In this document: positions 35,674 to 44,963 of the stretch, piece after piece
Numbering within the stretch: the stretch's first letter is position 1
How the letters are laid out: each line of letters opens with the position of its first letter
From: Fuerstiella marisgermanici
GTDB lineage: Bacteria; Planctomycetota; Planctomycetia; Planctomycetales; Planctomycetaceae
Reading direction: 5' to 3'
Assembly: GCF_001983935.1 (NCBI RefSeq)
Contig: NZ_CP017641.1
Span: forward strand, 2,046,001 to 2,110,000
Length of the DNA stretch: 64,000 bases
Program-made: the position numbers and the translations under genes
Notes under the pieces: model-generated
The model's input: only the letters and a program-made list of their open reading frames with translations
What the model was told of the DNA's origin: nothing
Database searches by the model: none

Positions 35674-37452
35674 GTGAGTACTCGATTCTACAGACCGATT
35701 TCTGCTGTTTTCTGCGTGCTGCTGACGACTGTTTTCCTGTCCGGCTGCAACAACAATCGCGAAGAAGATGCAACAGTCGCGGGCAGCGGCAAGGGCAACG
35801 CTGCCGCGCCTAATCAGGAAACGGAAGGCGAAAAGTGCCGCAACAAACTGGCCGGTGCGATTCGGCGAGTCGGCCCGGAAGCACTTTCTGTTCAGGCCAA
35901 TCCAGAACGGTCCATCAACGGGCTGAACGCCTGGATTGCATCCTGTGCCGCGGATGAAATGTCGGCTCTGGAAATCAGTGACGCAACACTCAAGATGGTG
36001 GATTCCAACCCTCGCGTCACAGCCGGACGTTTCACGGCTAACGACGCGTGGTATATCCGCGACAGTTTGTTGCTGCGAGATCTGACGTCCGCTGTGTGGG
36101 AACGAACAGATTCTGATGACAAGCAAGCGGCCGGGAAAGACGCCTTGCGTGTCATCCGACTCTTTCAATGGCTGGTGCGAAATGTGAGCCTGCTGCCGGA
36201 TGGCGCCGACCGCGTGCCGCTGGGGCCGTTCGACGTCCTGCTTACCGGTCGCGGTACGCCTCAGGACCGGGCCTGGATTTTTGTGGAAGCGTTGCGGCAG
36301 CAGTACATTCATTCCGCGTTTATCGTGTCGACCGAAGCGGAACCGGAAGAAGGTGGTGACCTGCTGGCGACAGCAGAATGGCTGGTGGTCGTGCAGTTGG
36401 AAGACGGCAGCATGCTGTTCGATCCGACGGTCGGCGTCGCTGTTCCTTCTGGCGAAAACCTTAACCTGAAAGCTCCAGCACCAGCCTCCGTAGCCGCACT
36501 TGCCGAGCATCCTCGGTGGAAGTCTGTTTCCGTTCGCCTTGTCGCGCAACTGGCGACGTTCGCTCCGCGTATGCTTGTGTTGCAGAACCAGTTGGCGGCT
36601 GAAGATTCGGCCGTTCTGTATGAAGAACTGACTGGCGGTATTTCGGATACGACGCCACTGATCGACCTTGCCGTCGCTGCCGGCGACGGGGTATGGACTG
36701 CGAAAGATGTGTCGATCTGGGCCTATCCGGAAGAGCAGGTTGTCGCGGCGGCGTCGCTTTCGGAAGGGCAGTTGCTTGCTTACACCAATCTGCTGAGACC
36801 GTTTGACGCTCCGTTTGAACGGGCCATTCAATCGTCCAGAAATTTGGAAGATATTCCCGCCGTTCCCCGAAACCTGAGTGATGAAGAACGCAAGCAAATG
36901 GTGGAGGAACGCATTATGAAAGCCTACGAAGTGTTTTCGGCGGACCAGTCCAGCGAGAACATGTTCGGCACCCCGTCGCGCCGATTATTGAAGGCTCGCA
37001 TCAGTCAGATTATGGGCCACACCGACACGAGTGTCATTCAGCAGCTTCAGCAAATTCGAATCACCAGCATGCAGGATTCGTTTCAGATTGCGGTGCCGGA
37101 AGCGGTCCGCGAGCAGGTGCCTGGCATGCCGAAAATTATGACGATTCCGTTTCCGCCACTGGTTCGCGAGGTCAACCAATCGTCGACCGGTGATTCATTG
37201 TACTGGACGGCCATGTGCCAGATGGATCGAGGCGAAGTGGGGGCATCAATCACCACTTTGGCAAACTATCGCCGCCAGTATCCGGATGGAAAATGGAAGT
37301 ACCCATCCATGGTAAGTCACGCCGAAGCACTGCTGCAGCAGGAACGAACTGAAGACGCCATCGCGATGCTGCAACAGGCCAATCAGGACGACAACCCGGA
37401 AAAGCAACGAGTCGCTCTGATGTTGGATGCACTACAAGCGTCTGATGAATAG
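35674..37452 (+). CDS. Large lipoprotein, transglutaminase-like/TPR-like
   Basis: 592 residues from GTG 35674, chosen because a lipoprotein signal follows at once (V-F-C-V-L-L-T-T-V-F-L-S-G-C, lipobox L-S-G-C). A longer open frame to 35539 adds unrelated residues. The mature part begins low-complexity, then a helical globular region with F-Q-W-L-V-R-N-V and D-R-A-W-I-F-V-E-A-L-R-Q-Q. Those blocks resemble a degenerate transglutaminase-like domain of planctomycete lipoproteins (inference). A C-terminal TPR-like section (Y-W-T-A-M-C-Q-M-D-R-G) closes it. Function unknown; envelope-located. Confidence 0.75.
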   Translation: MSTRFYRPISAVFCVLLTTVFLSGCNNNREEDATVAGSGKGNAAAPNQETEGEKCRNKLAGAIRRVGPEALSVQANPERSINGLNAWIASCAADEMSALEISDATLKMVDSNPRVTAGRFTANDAWYIRDSLLLRDLTSAVWERTDSDDKQAAGKDALRVIRLFQWLVRNVSLLPDGADRVPLGPFDVLLTGRGTPQDRAWIFVEALRQQYIHSAFIVSTEAEPEEGGDLLATAEWLVVVQLEDGSMLFDPTVGVAVPSGENLNLKAPAPASVAALAEHPRWKSVSVRLVAQLATFAPRMLVLQNQLAAEDSAVLYEELTGGISDTTPLIDLAVAAGDGVWTAKDVSIWAYPEEQVVAAASLSEGQLLAYTNLLRPFDAPFERAIQSSRNLEDIPAVPRNLSDEERKQMVEERIMKAYEVFSADQSSENMFGTPSRRLLKARISQIMGHTDTSVIQQLQQIRITSMQDSFQIAVPEAVREQVPGMPKIMTIPFPPLVREVNQSSTGDSLYWTAMCQMDRGEVGASITTLANYRRQYPDGKWKYPSMVSHAEALLQQERTEDAIAMLQQANQDDNPEKQRVALMLDALQASDE

Positions 37453-37802
37453 TGGGCTGCGATGCTGCCAGAGCTCCGTGTAAGCCGCTTGGCGCTGTTA
37501 CCTGCCGCAGATTGGAATATGTCCCAACCAAAGACAGGCAGCGCTGACGAGCCAATAGTGACGCCCCGCGAACAATCCCAGACCGTCCAGTTCTTTCGAC
37601 CGGCGGCATGTTGGGGCGGATAGCATCGCTGATGCACCGCTTGAATGTCAGAGGGCTCTGGAGGTCGCCCGCCTAGTTTCGCTGCACCGATCGTGCCGCG
37701 TCCAGCAGAGCGGCGAAGATGCAAAACGGGTAGCTCGGGAGCTGCAGTCGATCACCGGGAGCAGAATCTTGCTACGGATTCGGTTGTGGCCTGAAAAAAG
37801 AA
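37453..37802. other. Intergenic region
   Basis: No gene is supported; the overlapping short frames on the minus strand have no ribosome site. The region separates two convergent genes and ends in the terminator at 37803-37830. Confidence 0.4.
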
Positions 37803-37830
37803 AAGCCCGGCTTTAGACAAAGCCGGGCTT
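37803..37830 (-). terminator. Rho-independent terminator (bidirectional, better on minus strand)
   Basis: AAGCCCGGCTTT (37803-37814) and AAAGCCGGGCTT (37819-37830) form a perfect 12-bp stem with a 4-base loop. On the minus strand the stem is followed by TTCTTTTTTC, a good U-run, serving the gene at 37888-38283 whose stop lies 57 bases upstream. On the plus strand it is followed by CTTTTATG, a weaker U-run, which could also end the convergent lipoprotein gene's transcript. Confidence 0.9.
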
Positions 37831-37887
37831 CTTTTATGTCCTCAACCGCCTGAAGCTGGCTGAGAAATTGGATTACGAAAACCCAAT

Positions 37888-38283
37888 TTAGTTCGCTTTC
37901 TTATCGTCACCAGGCAGCTCACCGGCTTTGATCAGATCGCCGAAGGTCTTGCCTTCTGTAGCGCTCTTTTCCTTTTCAGCCTTCTCAAGAGCTTCCTTGA
38001 TCTTATCTTCGTCGGTCTGATTTTTCTTGCCGAGGTTCTTACCGACAGCCACGCCGTAATTGTTGCGGGCCTTCTTCTTTTCTTTGGCATCCTTTGGATG
38101 GCAAACGGTGCAGCTAAGCTTACCGTTGTCACCACCGTGCTTTTTGGCCAGATCCGGATACGTCTTGGTCATAACCGCAGCGTACTTCGGTCGAGCTGAC
38201 GCTTCCTCACTGGTCAAAGCGAGAATTGAAAAGACACAGGTACCAGCGATCAGGAATCGACCGAGGGTTTTCAGACTACGCAT
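37888..38283 (-). CDS. Small secreted single-haem CxxCH protein
   Basis: 131 residues with a signal peptide ending in A-S-A. One haem-attachment site, C-T-V-C-H, lies in G-K-L-S-C-T-V-C-H-P-K-D. The rest is very rich in Lys and Glu (K-E-K-K-K-A-R-N-N-Y-G-V-A-V-G-K-N-L), typical of a small family that I associate with planctomycetes. It may be a periplasmic electron carrier or cytochrome-like scaffold. GGAGGC precedes ATG 38283 and a strong terminator follows, so it is probably a well-expressed single-gene unit. Confidence 0.82.
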   Translation of the reverse strand: MRSLKTLGRFLIAGTCVFSILALTSEEASARPKYAAVMTKTYPDLAKKHGGDNGKLSCTVCHPKDAKEKKKARNNYGVAVGKNLGKKNQTDEDKIKEALEKAEKEKSATEGKTFGDLIKAGELPGDDKKAN

Positions 38284-38606
38284 TCAATTGCCTCCAAAGT
38301 TCAAAATTTTGACGTTAAGGTCACCACGGAGCAGGCGACACTGCCATTCTTCGGCCAATCGGCCTCTTGATCAATGCCAAATCTACTCGATATTGCAGCA
38401 CTATCTCACAGGACGCGCAATTCGTTGTCAAGTGACAGCAGCTCTCAGCCTACGCATTCCGCCTGATGTGAATCCTCTACCATTAGGGCACTTTCCGTTT
38501 TGTCGTGGACGATTCGGGCTCTTGGAAAACAGCCTTCATCGTCCGAGCCGCTTACCGCGCGGCCACAAGTCAGCTAGATTCGCTGTCGTGCCAGCTCTGG
38601 CGACGT
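38284..38606. other. Intergenic region
   Basis: Nothing coding is supported. The segment just upstream of 38283 should hold the promoter of the CxxCH gene; I could not identify a convincing -35/-10. It has no evident repeat. Confidence 0.35.
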
Positions 38607-39620
38607 TCAGGGCTGTTTTCGTTCGACCACATACTGACGATGACGTTCGGCTGACGTGGGCTTGCGTATGCTAAACGGCGGCCGTCGCGAGAACTCAGCC
38701 TGAACCGCTTCGGCTCGCCCGGCGTTGTAAGCGTCTAAATGAGCGTGAAGCAGGTATCGCAGGACCAGCGGGTTTTGCCGGTTGATCACATAGTGCTGTT
38801 GCATGGCGAAGGAGGCGCCCATCCAACCATCCTGCCGTACATGCCAGAACGTCGGATAGTGCGGGTTGTCCGGGTGATCGAAATAGGTGATGCCTTCCGT
38901 AACCACGTGTCTATCGGAGCCCGATCCGACTCCGACGGGGCCACTGTAATCCATCCATCTGGCCTGCTTTCCGAAAACGTTTTCTTCACCAGAACGGCCT
39001 TCACTGTCTGTAATCCGGCCTCCACCAAAAAACGATGACAGCGTTTTCGAAACTCGCACAGCCAGCAGCCCGAAATTCGTCTTGTTTAGCGTCACAGTAT
39101 CGAGTCCCGGACCAGGCCGCAGCGTGAGTTGCAGCTCAAGGACGTGTTCTTTTTCGTTCACAGGCCTTAGAGCTGCAACCAGATCCTGTTCCATCAGTTC
39201 GTTGTCGCTTTCGTCGAACCAGCCCAGGGCACACGCCATCACGGCTTCTTCCTGACCATCGCGGTAGGCGTACCAATGCTTCTGGCGGATTTGAGCCTTC
39301 GTCGAATCGGACCAGAAGTCGACGTCGTTGATTTTCTGAGACGCAAACCAGACGGATCGATGGTGGTCGTGGTTCTCAGCGCCCGGATGCCCCATGCGAG
39401 TCAGCGATATGCCGGACGGTCCCGTGAAGGGATAGAAAAACGGACGCGGGTACTTTTTGTCAAAGTGCCAACTCAGTTTTTGCACACCGTCGACGCGAAG
39501 CGAGACCTGATGATCGGGCAACGGAATCACTTCGCATCGCTGGAGCTTAAATTCGTCGGCGTGGGAGCATTCGCAATAGGCTATCGATGTCAGAATCAAG
39601 AGTGATCGCCACAGGTTCAT
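38607..39620 (-). CDS. PmoA-like (DUF6807) secreted protein
   Basis: 337 residues with a signal peptide (L-L-I-L-T-S-I-A-Y-C-E-C-S-H-A). Family blocks: P-R-P-F-F-Y-P-F-T-G-P-S-G-I-S-L-T-R, H-P-G-A-E-N-H-D-H-H-R-S-V-W-F and Y-F-D-H-P-D-N-P-H-Y-P. Such methane-oxygenase-PmoA-named proteins are secreted beta-sandwich proteins of unknown role, common near sugar-acting enzymes in planctomycetes; they are not particulate methane monooxygenase. Start ATG 39620 overlaps the FHA gene's stop (ATGA), so the two form an operon. Confidence 0.85.
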   Translation of the reverse strand: MNLWRSLLILTSIAYCECSHADEFKLQRCEVIPLPDHQVSLRVDGVQKLSWHFDKKYPRPFFYPFTGPSGISLTRMGHPGAENHDHHRSVWFASQKINDVDFWSDSTKAQIRQKHWYAYRDGQEEAVMACALGWFDESDNELMEQDLVAALRPVNEKEHVLELQLTLRPGPGLDTVTLNKTNFGLLAVRVSKTLSSFFGGGRITDSEGRSGEENVFGKQARWMDYSGPVGVGSGSDRHVVTEGITYFDHPDNPHYPTFWHVRQDGWMGASFAMQQHYVINRQNPLVLRYLLHAHLDAYNAGRAEAVQAEFSRRPPFSIRKPTSAERHRQYVVERKQP

Positions 39621-39985
39621 GCTTCGTCCTCTTCCGGCAGAGCCGGTATTTCTCGCGTTGTTTGTTCGCTGAATTCTTCAGTTTGTGAGGCGAGCACTTC
39701 GACCGCAATTTCGGTGTCGCCCAGAAAAATACGGTCACCTGTTTGCAGCACGTGGCACGTAATGTCGTGGCCGTTCACGATGGTGAGATTGGTGGAATCC
39801 ATGTCGTGAATTTCGAATTGCCCAAAGTCGTTCAGGCGAATTTCGGAATGCTGGCGACTAAGCAATTCGTCCTGGATAGTGATGTCCACCTGTTTACTGC
39901 GGCCAAGCACGACGGGCAACTGATCGCCGGTCAACTCCACACGGGAGTTTGCCAGCGCGGGTGAAGTCAGGACGAGTTTCTTCAC
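39617..39985 (-). CDS. FHA-domain protein
   Basis: 122 residues. Residues 25-95 form a forkhead-associated phosphothreonine-binding domain: V-V-L-G-R-S-K-Q-V-D-I-T-I, S-R-Q-H-S-E-I-R, D-M-D-S-T-N-L-T-I-V-N-G. The usual Arg and Ser-x-x-His contacts are present. The C-terminal tail is acidic. There is no kinase in the neighbourhood. It is cytoplasmic and translationally coupled to a secreted PmoA-like protein, so the pairing is puzzling. Confidence 0.9.
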   Translation of the reverse strand: MKKLVLTSPALANSRVELTGDQLPVVLGRSKQVDITIQDELLSRQHSEIRLNDFGQFEIHDMDSTNLTIVNGHDITCHVLQTGDRIFLGDTEIAVEVLASQTEEFSEQTTREIPALPEEDEA

Positions 39986-40250
39986 GAGCGTTTCCCTTTT
40001 TAATCAATCAAGAAGCGGCCGGCATCGTTTTGTAGCCGATAGGCGAGCGATGCGTTCCGGAAACGATTTGTTGCACATCCCTGGTGCAAACCCGCCATAC
40101 ACAAACCATGCATCAACCGTCTACGCGGTGTAACCGGACGTAGGGTTTCCCAGAATAACCACCTTCATCCGTGCGTCTTGCGCGTTCGTCGAAATGGTGA
40201 ACTAAGTTTACATACATTCGAATGCTTAGGTTTCTGCGAACGCAACTGCG

Positions 40251-41264
40251 ATGACGACGGATATTTCCGACACACTGCCACCAAATGCAACTGCCCCGGA
40301 TTCGCCGGGAAGAGTGACAGCTGCGCAGCGTTTCGCGGAATGCATTATGCAACGTCTGGACGCACTCGACCAGCGTCTGGATACCCTCGCCCCCGCAAAC
40401 GCACCGAGCAACGACGCTGGCTCTGCGGAAGCCACCGACCTGACGCCAATTCGGCAAGTTCTTGAGCAACAGTCGGCGGCAATTACATGCATCGCCAGTT
40501 CTGTCGCCGAACTTAAGAACAGCCTTGCGTCTGGAAACGCCAGCGGCTCAAAAGAACCGGACGTTGCCCCCGCGGAAGCGGAACCAGAAGACGAGAACGC
40601 TGCATCGGCTGATGAGGCTGCCCCGGCGGAAGTGGCGGACGCGTGGTCGCAAATTCGTCAGGCATTCTTGACGGAAGAAGCGGAACCGTCGTCGACGGCA
40701 GAAAGCACTTCGTCTGACGGTGCGGAGGCTGACGCGAATGAAGGCGATGAGCCGCCGCCGCAGCCTGCCGTTAGCTCGCCTACCGCTGAAGCCGCTGTGA
40801 CGGTGGAAAAATGTGAGATTCCGGCGGAGCAGATACCTCGTCCCGTTGACTGCGCAAAACTGTCGAACGAACAGTTAATCGCAGCAGTCCATGAACGCGA
40901 TGAATTTGCGACGCTGTTGATGCACCGCCTGCAGGCTCGCCTGCTGCGAGCTCAACCTCTGACATCTGATCAGCTCGCCGAGATGGCCGAAACGCTGCCG
41001 GACGATCTGCAGACTCGAGTTATCAGCACGCTCAAGCTTATGGACACCCAGGCACGCCTGGGAGAACTTGAGCTATCGCTGGAACGAGCTCAACTCGCAA
41101 GAAAGAAGTCGGCTCTACAAACAGCCCACGAAAAACTAGCGGCCTCAGCACGCGTGATTGGGCTTACGCTTAATGACGACGGAAACGTGGTTGGCGAAGT
41201 CAACGTCGCCGCCAAAGGCACGCGCGGCAGGCAATGGCTGGGCGCCATGGGCTTTGGAAACTAG
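40251..41264 (+). CDS. Acidic coiled-coil protein, unknown
   Basis: 337 residues, no signal peptide. It starts with a short helical part (A-E-C-I-M-Q-R-L-D-A-L-D-Q-R-L-D-T-L, coiled coil), continues with a long Ala/Glu/Asp/Pro-rich linker (about residues 100-190), and ends in a helical coiled-coil block with L-Q-A-R-L-L-R-A-Q-P-L and L-G-E-L-E-L-S-L-E-R-A-Q-L-A-R-K-K. Low-complexity linker between coiled coils suggests a scaffold or cytoskeletal-like protein. I recognise no family. There is no clear ribosome site before the ATG. Confidence 0.7.
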   Translation: MTTDISDTLPPNATAPDSPGRVTAAQRFAECIMQRLDALDQRLDTLAPANAPSNDAGSAEATDLTPIRQVLEQQSAAITCIASSVAELKNSLASGNASGSKEPDVAPAEAEPEDENAASADEAAPAEVADAWSQIRQAFLTEEAEPSSTAESTSSDGAEADANEGDEPPPQPAVSSPTAEAAVTVEKCEIPAEQIPRPVDCAKLSNEQLIAAVHERDEFATLLMHRLQARLLRAQPLTSDQLAEMAETLPDDLQTRVISTLKLMDTQARLGELELSLERAQLARKKSALQTAHEKLAASARVIGLTLNDDGNVVGEVNVAAKGTRGRQWLGAMGFGN

Positions 41265-41404
41265 ACCACTCCACGCCAAAATGGGAGCACGGTTCCTTCA
41301 AGTGTGGCCGGGATTGGACTAAGCGCAGCGAAGGAAACCACGGGGTTCCCCTGCGACAGCCACGAAAGACCGTCGCAGGGTTTGGGCTTCATCCACAAGT
41401 GCTG

Positions 41405-44074
41405 TTATTTCGCAAACACTTCGTGTTGAGCATCGCCGCCGCTGATGACGTAGGCGACCAAATTCAGGATCTCGTCTTTCGTCATGCGATTGAACAGGCC
41501 CTCGGGCATTGGTGACGTCTTCGACACGATGAGTTCGTCAATTGTCTTGCGGTCGATACTCACACGTTTATTGGGGTCTGTGAGGTCGGTGTTCAGCGTA
41601 AGCTGGTCGCCGCTGAGATTGACCACCACGCCTGTGTGAGTCAGGCCGGCCTCTGTGACGACGGTGATGGCCGAAAACTGTTCGTTAATCACCTTGCTGG
41701 GATTCAGCACCTGATCCAGCAGGTCGTGCGGTGAATAGCGACGACCGGCAGAAGTCAGGTCCGGTCCTGTCATGCCACCTTGATTCTGGAAGCGGTGGCA
41801 GGCATAACAACCGGACGCCGCGAACATCTTTTGGCCATTCGCGTGGTCGCGTTTCGTCAATTCTGATTTTGCGGCAGCGGACAGTTCGTCGAGTGTCCAC
41901 TTGGTTTCGCTGCGTCCGGCAAAAACTTCGCCAAGGTGTTCAAGGGCGGACTTTTTCTCCGGCTTCTTCGCCAGCAGCGCGGCCATTGACGATTTCTCGG
42001 CGGGCGTCAGTGAGGCGACAGCGTCGTTGCGGATGAATTCGATGAACTTTTCAAAGCTCGCTCCGCCGCGATAGTTGGCCGCTTTCAGGAACCATTCGAA
42101 GTACGAAGTTCGTAGTTCGGGCGTCCAGCCTGCCGTCAGCATGCGAATGGATCGAGCGTACTGCATCTGTTCTTCCTGCGTGGGAGCAGTGTTGATCAGT
42201 GCGATGGCCTTGGCGGCGACGGTCGGGGACTGCAGCCAGCCGAGTGTTTCGCACAGCAGCCAGTTGACCTCGGGCGACTGTGAAGGAAACAACGGATCGA
42301 AACGTTCAATTAGTTTGGCAACCGTCGCGTCGTCGGGCCGACCAAATCGATTCAGGATAATCTGGGTGGCTCGTTGAAGAGTGAGTTGCTGCGGTTCGGC
42401 AAGCTTCTGAGCATCGATTGCAATCACGGCGTCCAGAAGTTTACTTCGGATCGCCGCGTCAACAGGCGGCGTTTCCGGCTTACGGTGCTGAGGACAAACG
42501 CCTGTCACGCGAGCCAAAGCCAGGAGTGCTTCGACCTGTTTTGCCGGATCGGATTCCGTCAGCGCCTTGTCGGCCCATTCGGCTGTGGGCTGGTGTTCAA
42601 CGGCGGTGCGAGCGGCAAAGCGGATGAATCGATCGTCGTCCGCAAGATACGGCCACGCGGTTTGAATCGCTTTCGGATTCTGATGACCGTGGAACTGCTC
42701 CAGCATGTGTCGGGTGTCGCGAGCCTTGTTTTCTTTCGCAACGTACTGCACAGGAGCGGTCGATTCGTCACCGACGTATGTCACTCGATACAGCCCCGAT
42801 TGCACACGGCGGCCACCGATCGTGAAATACATCGCACCGTCGGTCGGGTGGATAATCGCGTCTGTGATCGGCAATGGTGCACCGGTGACAAATTCTTCTT
42901 TCGTCGCGGTATAGGTCGCTCCGTCGGGTTCCAAATGAACGGCGTACAGCTTGCCCCAACTCCAGTCCAACGAGTACAGCGCGTTTTGATACTTGGCTGG
43001 GAACTTCGCGCCGTATCCGAATGTCATGCCGGTTGGAGAACCCGGACCGATGTCCAGAACGGGTGGAAGGTTGTCGGCGTAAAAGGGCATCCGCTTGCCG
43101 GCACCGTTTCGCCAGCCGAATTCGGCGCCGCTGGTCACGTGGCAAATTCGGGTCGGTCGGTACCATGGCGTGTTGAAATCGTATTCCATGTCCGCGTCAT
43201 AGGTGAACAGTTCGCCGTCGCGGTTGACGGCGGCGTCAAAGATGTTGCGGAAGCCGGATGCAACTGCTTCAAACTTCTGACCGTCCGGTGTGACGCGATA
43301 GATGATTCCCCCCGGCGCCAACACGCCTCGATTATGGCCGCGACCATCAGGCATACTCGGCAGCAAGTGGTCTTCACCCCAAACCTGCCGCACGGGCGAC
43401 GTGTCGGCCAGTGGCGGCGGAGTCGTGTTGTTGCCGGTGACGAGGTAGAAGGCTTCGCCGTCGGGAGTTGGCACCAACGCGTGTACGCCGTGATCGCTTC
43501 TGGAATCGACCTTGTGCAGCAGTTCGACTTTGTCCAACTGATCATCACCGTTGCTGTCGGTGATGCGGTACATCCCGGATGAAATTTTTTGCTCGTAGTC
43601 ATTCACACCCACGTACAGAGCATCAAAGGCCCAGATCATTCCGTTGACGCCTCGAATGTTGGCCGGCACCTGCTCAACGTCTGCCCCGCTGACAGCTTCA
43701 CCAGGGGCTGGCGGAGTGATCCGATACAGGCCACCAAACTGATCGCTAACCAGCAATCGGCCCTTGTTGTCCGTGCAAAGATTGACCCATGAACCCTGCT
43801 CCTGCCCCGGTACAGAATAAAGCAGTTCGACCTGGAACCCTTTGGCCGCTGAAATGCGATCGATTGGCGTGGCTTTATTGCCGCCAATGGCCGCACCAGC
43901 TGGCGGTTTAATCTGCGGAGTCGCAGGTGGCTGGTTCGCTTTTTGAGCCGCGCGAGCACGCTGTTTTCGCTCCTTTCTGGCATTCTGAGCGGACGCTTCA
44001 GGCGACAAACAGACGCAACACAATGCGATGGAAAGGGCCAGGCAGGCCGTGGTAAACCAAGACAAACTTTTCAT
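41405..44074 (-). CDS. PVC-type haem-binding membrane-bound dehydrogenase
   Basis: 889 residues with a signal peptide (C-L-A-L-S-I-A-L-C-C-V-C-L-S-P-E-A-S-A). A basic low-complexity segment follows, then a beta-propeller (about 70-430; D-N-K-G-R-L-L-V-S-D-Q, G-L-Y-R-I-T-P, R-I-C-H-V-T-S-G-A-E-F-G-W-R), HEAT-like helices (about 440-720) and a c-type cytochrome domain with C-Y-A-C-H (about residue 758) and P-D-L-T-S-A-G-R-R-Y-S. The family is a planctomycete/verrucomicrobial specialty, probably oxidising sugars or alcohols outside the cytoplasm. It is the smaller sibling of the fused domains in the giant protein at 12291-18941. Confidence 0.9.
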   Translation of the reverse strand: MKSLSWFTTACLALSIALCCVCLSPEASAQNARKERKQRARAAQKANQPPATPQIKPPAGAAIGGNKATPIDRISAAKGFQVELLYSVPGQEQGSWVNLCTDNKGRLLVSDQFGGLYRITPPAPGEAVSGADVEQVPANIRGVNGMIWAFDALYVGVNDYEQKISSGMYRITDSNGDDQLDKVELLHKVDSRSDHGVHALVPTPDGEAFYLVTGNNTTPPPLADTSPVRQVWGEDHLLPSMPDGRGHNRGVLAPGGIIYRVTPDGQKFEAVASGFRNIFDAAVNRDGELFTYDADMEYDFNTPWYRPTRICHVTSGAEFGWRNGAGKRMPFYADNLPPVLDIGPGSPTGMTFGYGAKFPAKYQNALYSLDWSWGKLYAVHLEPDGATYTATKEEFVTGAPLPITDAIIHPTDGAMYFTIGGRRVQSGLYRVTYVGDESTAPVQYVAKENKARDTRHMLEQFHGHQNPKAIQTAWPYLADDDRFIRFAARTAVEHQPTAEWADKALTESDPAKQVEALLALARVTGVCPQHRKPETPPVDAAIRSKLLDAVIAIDAQKLAEPQQLTLQRATQIILNRFGRPDDATVAKLIERFDPLFPSQSPEVNWLLCETLGWLQSPTVAAKAIALINTAPTQEEQMQYARSIRMLTAGWTPELRTSYFEWFLKAANYRGGASFEKFIEFIRNDAVASLTPAEKSSMAALLAKKPEKKSALEHLGEVFAGRSETKWTLDELSAAAKSELTKRDHANGQKMFAASGCYACHRFQNQGGMTGPDLTSAGRRYSPHDLLDQVLNPSKVINEQFSAITVVTEAGLTHTGVVVNLSGDQLTLNTDLTDPNKRVSIDRKTIDELIVSKTSPMPEGLFNRMTKDEILNLVAYVISGGDAQHEVFAK

Positions 44075-44317
44075 TTTTACCTGTTCAAAACAACGGAGTT
44101 GCGCGGGGAGTATTTCCGTAGAACCCCAGCTGTTTTGGCGTTAGTCACGGTTGCGAACGAACCTGGCCAATGCCAAAACGGCTGGAAAACTATGGGCCAC
44201 TTCAGATGGCTGAAGCGTTTGAAATTTGCTTCAGAATTGTAACACGAACAAACGGGATTCAACAAACCGCTGATCGGGCGATTTCCTTGTTGGCCATCGC
44301 CGGCTTTCGTCGTGACG

Positions 44318-44953
44318 TCAATCCTGTCGCAGCAAACGCACGGCTCGATCGACATACACGAGGCCACTCCAGATGGTCACAATCACAGCGGACCACAGCA
44401 GGACATCTCGTGCAGGAGCCAGCCATGGCCAATGCAGATCGGGATTCAGTGACAGCAGACTGGCGGTGACGGCCACGCATTGCAGCATCATTTTGGCTTT
44501 GCCGGTAAAGCTGGCCGAAAAGTCTTTGCCCTGTTGTTCAAGGAAGCCACGCAGGCTGGAAACGAACATCTCACGGCCGATCACAGCGATCACCATCCAG
44601 GCATTGACGCCGGATTCGATCGTATGGCCATCGTGCATGGCACCATTCTTCGCCAGCAAAAACAGAAACGTGCCGCCGACGATAATCTTGTCGACGAATG
44701 GGTCGAGAATTCGGCCCAGCGTTGTGACCTGCCCGTATTTGCGAGCCAGGTAGCCGTCCAGCCAGTCGGTGGCGGCGGCGAAAACGAACAGGGCTGCCGA
44801 CGCCACCCAGTAGCCGCCGATGTCGATCAGAGCGAACAGGACGATCGACAGCACAAGGCGCGAGACCGTGATCAGGTTCGGAAGGTTCAGCGATTCGCGT
44901 CCCAGCGTGGCGGGCGGGCGAGAAGCTGCGTTCGGTTGTTCCGATTCGGTCAT
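44318..44953 (-). CDS. pgsA: CDP-diacylglycerol--glycerol-3-phosphate 3-phosphatidyltransferase
   Basis: 211 residues from ATG 44953. An upstream open frame is an artefact of overlap with rimO. It makes phosphatidylglycerophosphate from CDP-diacylglycerol and glycerol-3-phosphate at the inner membrane. The CDP-alcohol phosphotransferase motif is complete: D-W-L-D-G-Y-L-A-R...G-R-I-L-D-P-F-V-D-K. Several hydrophobic helices are present. The start lies 10 bases after the rimO stop codon, so the two are co-transcribed. Confidence 0.9.
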   Translation of the reverse strand: MTESEQPNAASRPPATLGRESLNLPNLITVSRLVLSIVLFALIDIGGYWVASAALFVFAAATDWLDGYLARKYGQVTTLGRILDPFVDKIIVGGTFLFLLAKNGAMHDGHTIESGVNAWMVIAVIGREMFVSSLRGFLEQQGKDFSASFTGKAKMMLQCVAVTASLLSLNPDLHWPWLAPARDVLLWSAVIVTIWSGLVYVDRAVRLLRQD

Positions 44954-44963
44954 GCTAATGGGG

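Noticed and set aside
38607-39620. PmoA as particulate methane monooxygenase
   Set aside because: The name is inherited; the protein is a soluble secreted DUF6807-type protein with no membrane helices or copper-enzyme partners, so no methane oxidation is implied.
40251-41264. Acidic repeat-rich protein as a low-complexity artefact
   Set aside because: It keeps one long frame with coiled-coil ends and balanced codon use, so I retained it as a gene, though of unknown function.
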